The position numbers were made by a program, and so were the translations under genes. This document shows, in pieces, positions 58,023 to 64,000 of a stretch of 64,000 bases of DNA. The notes below the pieces were generated by a model. The model was not told the DNA's origin. It worked only from the letters and a program-made list of their open reading frames with translations, and did not search any database. The DNA lies in contig JAIUOJ010000003.1 of the NCBI GenBank assembly GCA_020161335.1, forward strand, positions 1 through 64,000, given 5' to 3'. The number at the start of each line of letters is the position of its first letter. Position 1 is the stretch's first letter. Source of the stretch: Pseudomonadota bacterium. Its GTDB lineage: Bacteria > Pseudomonadota > Gammaproteobacteria > Xanthomonadales > Xanthomonadaceae.

Positions 58023-59435
58023 ATGGCGATGAATGGCGGCAATCCTTCGCATTCTGCGGGCCCATTGCGGCGGCCAGCCGGGCGCGTCACCGCGTGGCTG
58101 CGGCGCGTGCCGGTCTCCGATCCGGTCGACCGCCGGAACGCGCCCATGCTGCAAGTGGTGCTGCTGCTGCTCGGCATTCCGACGCCCTTGATCTGGCTGT
58201 ACCGGGTCCTGTTCGTCGCCCAGCCGTGGCGACCCGGCGAGCTGCAGTCGATGGCGATGGCCATGGCCACCTCCGCGGTCGCGCTCTTCAGTGTCTGGCT
58301 GATCCGCCGCGGCCGGTTCCAGTGGGCGATCCGGCAGGTGCTGGCGCTGATCGCCGTGTCGACCATCTATGCGTATTCGATCCAGGGGGCAGACCGGCAG
58401 TCATTCGAGGAGCCGATCCTCGTGCTGTGGATCGTGCTGGCCGGGCTGATGATCGGGCGCCGGGCGTTGTGGTTGATGTTCGGCGCGATAGCCGTTGCGT
58501 TCGCGGCCGGCATCGCCCATGCATTTACCCATGTCGCGGCGGACGGGACGCCTCCCTCTACCGAGGCCATGGTCATCGCGACCAAGGCGATCATCTTCCT
58601 GATGATTGCCCTGGCCATCGACCGCAGCGTGCTTGCGCTTCGCGACGCGCTGACTGAAGTGTCGCTCCACGGGGACGAGCTTGCCTCCACCAACGAGCGC
58701 CTGCAGAAGGAGATGGCGGAGCGCCGGCAGACGGAGGACAAGTTGATCCATGCCAGGAAGGTGGAGGCCATCGGTCGCCTTGCCGTGGGTGTTGCCCACG
58801 ACTTCAGGCATCTGCTGACGCTGATCGCCGGATATGCTGCAAAGGGGTTGCGGGCCCAGGACGGCTTCGAACGACTGGGTGCCTTCGAGGATATCGAGGC
58901 CACGACGAAGCGCGCGACCGCGGTGACCAACCGGTTGCTCGATTTCAGTCGCGACGAGCCCGCGAGGATCGAGCGGCTGGACCCGGTCGCCGCATTGCGT
59001 GACATGCAACCCATGCTCCAGCAGCTGCTTGGCCCAACCATCAAGCTGAAGATGCTGCTGCCGGACCATTCAGCCGACGTGCTTTTCGACAGGACGCAGC
59101 TGGACCTGGTCGTGTTGAACGTGGCCGCGAACGCCAAGGCGGCCATGCCGGACGGGGGCAGGCTGCAGCTCGTGGCACGCATCGTCGACGAGGGACGATG
59201 CGTCGAGATCGACCTCAGCGACACGGGCCATGGCATGACGGACGAGGTGGTGGCACGCATCTTCGACCCGTTCTTCACCACGCGGCCGGCGGGGGAAGGG
59301 CTCGGTCTTGGCCTGCCCCTCGTGCAAAGCCTGATCGAAACACATGGTGGGCGCATCGAGGTGCTCAGCACGGTGGGACAGGGGACTTCGTTCCGCCTGA
59401 AGCTGCCGGTCGTCGGGGCCGATGCAGGCGGCTGA
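58023..59435 (+). CDS. Membrane sensor histidine kinase without adjacent regulator
   Basis: A 470-aa kinase with five or six hydrophobic segments at residues about 40-205 as an intramembrane sensor. A coiled coil (ELASTNERLQKEMAERRQTE) and an H-box GVAHDFRHLLTLIAGYA with His259 follow, and then HATPase_c (NVAANAKAAMPDGG, DTGHGM, GEGLGLGLPLVQSL). The H-box has Arg-His where the common sequence is HDFNN. ATG 58023 follows GGAG at about 10 nt; GTG 57963 in the same frame would add 20 residues. It lies after the surface-protein operon and lacks a neighbouring regulator; the OmpR-type regulator at 45459-46187 is the nearest partnerless candidate. Confidence 0.85.
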   Translation: MAMNGGNPSHSAGPLRRPAGRVTAWLRRVPVSDPVDRRNAPMLQVVLLLLGIPTPLIWLYRVLFVAQPWRPGELQSMAMAMATSAVALFSVWLIRRGRFQWAIRQVLALIAVSTIYAYSIQGADRQSFEEPILVLWIVLAGLMIGRRALWLMFGAIAVAFAAGIAHAFTHVAADGTPPSTEAMVIATKAIIFLMIALAIDRSVLALRDALTEVSLHGDELASTNERLQKEMAERRQTEDKLIHARKVEAIGRLAVGVAHDFRHLLTLIAGYAAKGLRAQDGFERLGAFEDIEATTKRATAVTNRLLDFSRDEPARIERLDPVAALRDMQPMLQQLLGPTIKLKMLLPDHSADVLFDRTQLDLVVLNVAANAKAAMPDGGRLQLVARIVDEGRCVEIDLSDTGHGMTDEVVARIFDPFFTTRPAGEGLGLGLPLVQSLIETHGGRIEVLSTVGQGTSFRLKLPVVGADAGG

Positions 59436-59528
59436 GCAGGCATCGGTTGCCGGCATGCGGGCGGCGTCCAGGATTGCGCTATCGTGCTTCTCTCGCGCCG
59501 GGTCCGTGGCCGGCCGCCTGGGACAGCC

Positions 59529-60644
59529 ATGAAGAAACGATGCACCGCCCCGATCCTGCTGGCGGCCGCGATCGCCGCCTTGGTTGCGGCCTGCACGCCG
59601 CACGGCGCGCTCAGGCCCTCCGCGGCGCCCGCGCCGGTCGCGCCGGCGCAGGCGGTGGTCGAAACCGGCGAGCTGGAGGGGGCGCAATACCGGATCGACC
59701 TGCCGGCCAACTGGAATGGCGAGCTGATCGTCAACGCGCATGGCTACGAGCCGGTCGGCTCGCCACGCGAGCGCCCGCTCGGTTTCCCGGGCGGCATGGC
59801 GCCGCTGCTCGCGGAAGGCTTCGCCATCGCCGCGAGTGGCTATTCCGCGCAGGGCTGGGCGATCCCCGAAGCAGTGGCGGACACCGAGCGGCTGCGCGCG
59901 CACTTCGTCGCGCGGCATGGCGTGCCGAAGCGCACGTGGCTGGTCGGCTGGTCGATGGGCGGACTGGTGGCGCTGGCCAGCGCCGAGCGGTATCCGCGGG
60001 CCTATGACGGCGTCGTGTCGATGTGCGGGGTCGGCGTGTCGAGCGAGGCGGCCATGGCCACTGGCACGCTGGCGCCAGTGGCGGCCTTCGATGCGCTGTT
60101 CCCCGGCGTGCTGCCCCAAGCGCCTGGCGGGCTGGCGGATCCATCGTTGCCGGCGGCCCCCGATGGGGATGCGATCGAAGCGGCGCTGTCCGGGAACGAA
60201 GCGCGTGCCTCGACGCTGGCGGACCACTTCGACATTGCGCGCGGCGACCTGGCCGGCTCGGTGTGGCTGTACTACGTGGCGCTGCGCGAACTGGCGCAGC
60301 GTGCCGGCGGGTTTCCCGTCGACAGCGCGACCGGCGCGGGCGGCACCGAGGCGGACGAAGCGGCGCTGGGCGTGCGCATCCGCCGCTATGCCGCCGATCC
60401 TGCCGCGCTTGCCTACGTGCGCAGCACCGGTGGACTCACGGGCGCGGCACCGGTGCCCGTCGTGCTGCAGCCCAATGCGGTGGACCCCATCGTGACGGCG
60501 CGCCTGAGCCGCGGCTATGCCTCGCTCGCCGCAGGGGCGGGGCGCGCCGCGCAGGTGCGCGTGCTGCCGGGCGTGGGGGAGGGGCATTGCGGCTTTCCCG
60601 GCGACACGCTGGGCCAGGCGCTGCAACGCCTGCGCATGCCCTGA
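59529..60644 (+). CDS. Lipoprotein alpha/beta hydrolase
   Basis: A 371-aa hydrolase with a lipobox ending LVAAC (Cys22), so probably anchored in the outer membrane. The fold is shown by YRIDLPANWNGELIVNAHGY (strand and oxyanion turn), the elbow GWSMGGLVALASAERYP with nucleophile Ser142, and a C-terminal GEGHCGFPGD His. It resembles the secreted hydrolase at 31627-32934 in order of elements (P..WN..L.V.AHG, then a G-x-S-x-G-G elbow), but that one is not lipidated. ATG 59529 gives the lipoprotein signal. The substrate is unknown; an esterase or aminopeptidase-like role is possible. It converges with the DUF11-type protein gene across 49 bp. Confidence 0.82.
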   Translation: MKKRCTAPILLAAAIAALVAACTPHGALRPSAAPAPVAPAQAVVETGELEGAQYRIDLPANWNGELIVNAHGYEPVGSPRERPLGFPGGMAPLLAEGFAIAASGYSAQGWAIPEAVADTERLRAHFVARHGVPKRTWLVGWSMGGLVALASAERYPRAYDGVVSMCGVGVSSEAAMATGTLAPVAAFDALFPGVLPQAPGGLADPSLPAAPDGDAIEAALSGNEARASTLADHFDIARGDLAGSVWLYYVALRELAQRAGGFPVDSATGAGGTEADEAALGVRIRRYAADPAALAYVRSTGGLTGAAPVPVVLQPNAVDPIVTARLSRGYASLAAGAGRAAQVRVLPGVGEGHCGFPGDTLGQALQRLRMP

Positions 60645-60693
60645 TCGAGGCGGCGACGGCATCGCGCCTTCGCGCGCGGACATCGGCCCGCGG

Positions 60694-62934
60694 TCACTGC
60701 ACCGTACAGGTGAACTGCAGCGTGAGCGACGCACCGGCCGCCAGCGTGCCCAGGGTGATGCCGCCGGCGGACGTGAGGGTGCCGACGGTGAGGCCGCCGC
60801 CGGGACAGGCGCCCGAGGGGCCGGTGCAGGTCACCACGTTCGCGGCGGGACAGGTCAACCCCTGCTGCGGGGCGTCGCGCACCACCGGTCCGGTCACCGC
60901 GCGCGTGGTGCTGAGGTTGGACACGGTCAGCAGGTACGTGGTGCTGTCGCCCTGGATCAGCGCGGTGGCGTTGTTGGTCTTGGCGATCGCCAGGTCGATC
61001 GGTGGCGGGCCGTTGGTGATGGTGCAGGTGATGTCGTCGCCGGAACGCGTGGACACTTCCGGCCACTGGCGGCGATCCGCGACGTCGGTGCCGGCGCCGG
61101 ACGGCAGTGCGGTGGGGGAACCGGCGGCGGCGTTCGAGCACGCGATCGTCGATGAATAGTTGGCGGGCACGCCGCCGGCCACCAGCGACTCGTTGAACTG
61201 CAGCACGTTGCCCGCGGTGATCACCACCACGCCGGTGGTGGCGGTGGTGCCGGTGCCGCTGGTCTGCGCCGACGCCACGACATTGCCGCCCGACGCCGTG
61301 CGGATCAGGAACTGGTCGGTGGCGGAGAAGCGGCTGGTCACGTTCTTGTTGAGGGTGGCCCACACCGGCGTCGGGGTGTCGACGCAGGCCGACGCCGTGA
61401 ACGTGGGATGCGGCGTGGTGGGTGCCTGCGCCTGCACGGTGGCGGTGTTGAACAGCCCCAGGCCCGCGCCGGTGGGACCGCACTGGTCGTTGCCGGTGCT
61501 GCCGCCACGGGCGATGTTGATCCGCAGGGTGAGGACGTAGGTGTCACTGGCGCCGATGGCGAGCGTGCGCCACTGCGGCTGCAGCGTCCACGGGCCGGCG
61601 GCAGGCAGCGCGGTCGACGCACCGCCGTTGCGCGTGAACGAAGCGGCGGCGACGCTGGTGTCAGGATCGAGTCCGGCGATGTCCTGCAGGGCGTAGTTGG
61701 TCGCCACCGATGTCGCGGTGTTGGTCACCACGATGGTGTAGGGCACGTCCACCTGCGCGGGATTGCCGGCCACCGGCACCGGCGTTCCCGCGTTCTTGGT
61801 CACCGAGACCGCGCTGTCGTCGTCGACGATGGTGTAGGTGTAGGTCGCCTGCCCGGCCGCGCCGCAGGTGTTGCTGGACTGGATCAGGAACGGGGCTGGC
61901 GCAGCGGGCGGCTGGATCTGCAGGAGGATGGTTTCACTGGGCTCCACCAGGGCGTCCTGCAGCACCGTGATCGGCAGCGCGAACAGGCTGCCCGCGCTCA
62001 CGCCGTCGTAGGTGCCGGGCGGGACGTTGATCGTCATGGTGGTGCTGTTGCCGGGCGTGGTGTAGTCGGTGCCGAGCGTGGCCGTGCCGCCGGTGATCTG
62101 CACGGTGATGGTGAAGGCTGCGAATGCCTGGCCGTTGACGCGCAGCGTAGGCAGGTTGCTGCTCGAGCTTTCGGGCGTGGACGACGACGCGCGCGCGAAG
62201 TCCACGAACGGCCGGAGTTCGATCTGGATGTTGTCGAGGAAGTTGCCCTGGGTGACGCCACCTGCCGCGCTGATCGATTCGAAGCCCATCGAGGTGACGC
62301 CCGTGGCACCGTTGTAGGTGAACGTGCCCGAGTAGTCGCGCCAGCCGTTGCCGCCGTTGGCAGGCGCGTTGGCGGTGCCCTGCGAGACGACGGGGGCGGT
62401 GGTGACGGTGCCGTTGGAGGTCGTGCTGACGCGGACGATCGGCATCGAGGCGCCGATGTTGTAGTCCATCACGTCCGGCACGGTCGTGCTGTCGCGGCCG
62501 CGGTGGCTGAAACGCCAGTTGATGCTTTCGCCGTTGATCAGGCAGACGTTCTGGTACAGCCGCGACGCGGCCGACGCATTGAGCTCGGCGAAGTTGTTGC
62601 CGGCCCGGGAAGGAACCCCCAGGAACCCGGTGGCCCAGAGCTCGATGAGGCGCCCATTGCCGCCGATCGGCGAGGTGCAGTTGCCCGACGGCGCGCCCAC
62701 CGGGTGCGTGGTGGTCCAGCCGGGCACGAGCGCCTCGTCGAGCTGCCGGTAACAGGTACCCGGCAGCAGCACCGGCTGTTCGAAGCCGGAGTTGACGTAG
62801 GTGCGCTGTGCCTGCGCCGCGGCCGGGCTCGCGACGCCCATGGCGGCGAGCATCAAACCGATCGCGGCGAACGCGCGCTGCGACCCGCGAACGGATGCGA
62901 TCCGCGGCGCCAGCTGCTGAGAACGCTTCTGCAT
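60694..62934 (-). CDS. Secreted DUF11/Calx-beta protein, paralogue of the 56452 gene product
   Basis: A 746-aa exported protein (signal ends near ASPAAAQA, about residue 41). The N-terminal domain (about 45-245) aligns by eye with the 56452 protein: FEQPVLLPGTCYRQLDEALV, PGWTTTHPVG, FAELNASAASRLYQNVCLIN, WRFSHRGRDS, GWRDYSGTFTY and GNFLDNIQIELRPF. A Calx-beta-like part (VQITGGTATLGTDY) and two or three DUF11-like units follow, ending at ASLTLQFTCTVQ. On the coding strand GGTAGGG lies 6 nt before the ATG at 62934 and directly abuts another at 62940, so 62934 is preferred. It is transcribed opposite to the other surface genes and ends 49 bp from the lipoprotein hydrolase. Confidence 0.8.
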   Translation of the reverse strand: MQKRSQQLAPRIASVRGSQRAFAAIGLMLAAMGVASPAAAQAQRTYVNSGFEQPVLLPGTCYRQLDEALVPGWTTTHPVGAPSGNCTSPIGGNGRLIELWATGFLGVPSRAGNNFAELNASAASRLYQNVCLINGESINWRFSHRGRDSTTVPDVMDYNIGASMPIVRVSTTSNGTVTTAPVVSQGTANAPANGGNGWRDYSGTFTYNGATGVTSMGFESISAAGGVTQGNFLDNIQIELRPFVDFARASSSTPESSSSNLPTLRVNGQAFAAFTITVQITGGTATLGTDYTTPGNSTTMTINVPPGTYDGVSAGSLFALPITVLQDALVEPSETILLQIQPPAAPAPFLIQSSNTCGAAGQATYTYTIVDDDSAVSVTKNAGTPVPVAGNPAQVDVPYTIVVTNTATSVATNYALQDIAGLDPDTSVAAASFTRNGGASTALPAAGPWTLQPQWRTLAIGASDTYVLTLRINIARGGSTGNDQCGPTGAGLGLFNTATVQAQAPTTPHPTFTASACVDTPTPVWATLNKNVTSRFSATDQFLIRTASGGNVVASAQTSGTGTTATTGVVVITAGNVLQFNESLVAGGVPANYSSTIACSNAAAGSPTALPSGAGTDVADRRQWPEVSTRSGDDITCTITNGPPPIDLAIAKTNNATALIQGDSTTYLLTVSNLSTTRAVTGPVVRDAPQQGLTCPAANVVTCTGPSGACPGGGLTVGTLTSAGGITLGTLAAGASLTLQFTCTVQ

Positions 62935-63258
62935 GGCCATCCCTACCCGATGCGGTGAATGCCCGGGCCAGTCCTGGCCCGACGCGCATCTTCAAACCCT
63001 GCCGATCCTCGGGCAGTCCCGGGTTCGTGCCGCGTGGATCCCAAGCCACGTGCGATCGAACCATTTCCTCGCGCGCAGCATAGTCCACGCGCGATGCGCC
63101 GGCGTCACGCACTGCAGCAGTGATGTGTGGTGCATCGCGCAGGCGGATGCGCTGGCCGATTCTCACAAAGCGCGTCGACCGCATTCAGGTTGCAGTGGCC
63201 GGCGTGGCGTCCGCCAGCGGGTGACGCCTGGCGACGTCAGCCCGACGATGCGCCGGCT
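62935..63258. other. 324-bp region between yaeQ-like gene and DUF11-type gene
   Basis: No gene is visible. It should hold the promoter of the minus-strand DUF11-type gene. TATGCT (complement of 63077-63082) is a possible -10 without a good -35. CGTGG (63033-63037) and CCACG (63046-63050) form a small inverted repeat. Nothing else stands out. Confidence 0.4.
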
Positions 63259-63807
63259 TCAACCGGCCGGCGCCATCCGCGTGCGGTGCGGCAGCGTCAC
63301 GCTCTGCTGCTCGTCCATCAGCTGCAGCTCGCCGTCCTGGATCATCGCGGTCAGGCGCATGCTCCGTGCCAGCAGCGTCACCGCGCGCTCGACGACGTCG
63401 GGGGCGAAGTCGATCACGGTGAGGTTCTTCAGCCGCGACAGCGCCGCGGACTGCTTGCCCCACCAGATGTCGGCGCTGTTGCCGCTGTAGTTCACCACGA
63501 CCACCTGGCGCGCGCGACCGCAGGCCTTGCGGATGCGGCTTTCGTCCGGTTGGCCGAGGTCGATCCACAGCAGCACGTCGCCGGTGTAGTCGCGCTGCCA
63601 CAGGTCGGGGTCTTCCTCGGTGCTCAGGCCGCGGCCGAACTCGAGCCGCTCGTCCGCGAACAACGCGAACGCCAGCAGCCGCACCATCAGCCGCTCCGGC
63701 GTTTCCGACGGGTGCTGCGCCAGCGTCAGGCTGTGGCTGGCGTAGTAATGCCGGTCCATGTCGCTGACCTGCAGTTCCACGCGATGGATGGTGGCATTGG
63801 GAGCCAT
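63259..63807 (-). CDS. YaeQ family protein
   Basis: A 182-aa protein of the YaeQ family, a PD-(D/E)XK nuclease-like fold without a proven reaction. Recognisable blocks are the start MAPNATIHRVELQVSDMDRH, HPSETPERLMVRLLAFALFA, LEFGRGLSTEEDPDLWQRDY, LLWIDLGQPDESRIRKACG and SGNSADIWWGK, in which the DLGQPDE acids correspond to the putative active site. ATG 63807 gives the conserved N-terminus; the frame extends upstream without similarity. It lies 83 bp after a partial membrane-protein gene on the same strand. Confidence 0.92.
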   Translation of the reverse strand: MAPNATIHRVELQVSDMDRHYYASHSLTLAQHPSETPERLMVRLLAFALFADERLEFGRGLSTEEDPDLWQRDYTGDVLLWIDLGQPDESRIRKACGRARQVVVVNYSGNSADIWWGKQSAALSRLKNLTVIDFAPDVVERAVTLLARSMRLTAMIQDGELQLMDEQQSVTLPHRTRMAPAG

Positions 63808-63890
63808 GGTGGCGCCTGTCGGGAGCAGGCGCGATTGTAGTGGCAGCGCGGGTGGCCCGACGATCGGGCATCCATTGCCGTGGCGCGCGG

Positions 63891-64000
63891 TCAGGCGTGC
63901 CTGCGTCCGAGCAGCAGCGTCTGCAGCGCCAGCCCCGCCGCGATCGCCAGCGCCACCCACGCGGCGGTGGCCGCGCCGGGCAAGCCGTGCCCGGACTGCT
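63891..64000 (-). CDS. C-terminus of a membrane protein, cut by window edge
   Basis: The last 36 codons of a minus-strand gene that begins beyond the window. The end reads as one hydrophobic helix (AATAAWVALAIAAGLALQTL) followed by the basic tail GRRHA and a TGA at 63893-63891, as expected for the last membrane segment of an inner-membrane protein with a cytoplasmic tail. A parallel frame is also open here, so the call rests on this composition. The family cannot be named. Confidence 0.45.
   Translation of the reverse strand, partial: QSGHGLPGAATAAWVALAIAAGLALQTLLLGRRHA

Overview
The window is GC-rich DNA (roughly 70% by eye) with gene content typical of the family Xanthomonadaceae (Lysobacter/Luteimonas/Xanthomonas relatives): a homodimeric pyruvate dehydrogenase E1, an AlaA-type aminotransferase, RsgA, a short AMP nucleosidase, YaeQ, large TonB-dependent receptors, and many secreted serine hydrolases and lipoproteins. 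No rRNA, tRNA, CRISPR array or transposase gene was seen. The assignment to a family is inference from gene content and base composition.

Layout. 1-10.5 kb: housekeeping and small metabolic genes (lipoprotein amidohydrolases, AMP nucleosidase, GFA and DUF924 proteins, a glutaredoxin/A-type/rhodanese fusion, polysaccharide deacetylase, methyltransferase, SGNH hydrolase, aminotransferase, rsgA, a DUF1704 zinc peptidase). 10.5-23.4 kb: a block devoted to D-amino acids and gamma-glutamyl peptides. It holds a LysR regulator, a gamma-glutamyltransferase lipoprotein, a VanX-like D-Ala-D-Ala dipeptidase fused to a penicillin-binding-type serine hydrolase, a TonB receptor, an exported PLP amino-acid racemase, and, converging on it with only 4 nt between stop codons, an operon dgcN-dgcA-gltS for D-glutamate uptake and conversion. 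23.5-35.4 kb: a LuxR-type response regulator and hybrid histidine kinase next to dctA, a second TonB receptor, a secreted alpha/beta hydrolase and malic enzyme maeB, which reads as a C4-dicarboxylate use module. 35.4-41 kb: a kinase-regulator-regulator operon, then aceE.

41-43.6 kb is a visibly AT-richer islet just downstream of aceE: a Fic-family enzyme preceded by a perfect 20-bp-arm palindrome, and a DUF3883 nuclease-like gene flanked by related short repeats. 43.6-62.9 kb is mostly surface and secreted proteins: a serine hydrolase, a 2061-aa DUF11-repeat/OmpA protein followed by a 1229-aa outer-membrane beta-barrel protein, and two paralogous secreted proteins that share an N-terminal domain I do not recognise. 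A response regulator (45.5 kb) and a histidine kinase (58.0 kb), both without a neighbouring partner, bracket this surface locus. The window closes with yaeQ and the end of a membrane protein.

The most notable system is the 11-23 kb block. Its parts fit together as capture and catabolism of D-Ala-D-Ala, D-Ala and D-Glu from peptidoglycan, including an unusual single-polypeptide fusion of a VanX dipeptidase and a serine DD-peptidase/esterase. The fates proposed for the products are inferred from family knowledge.
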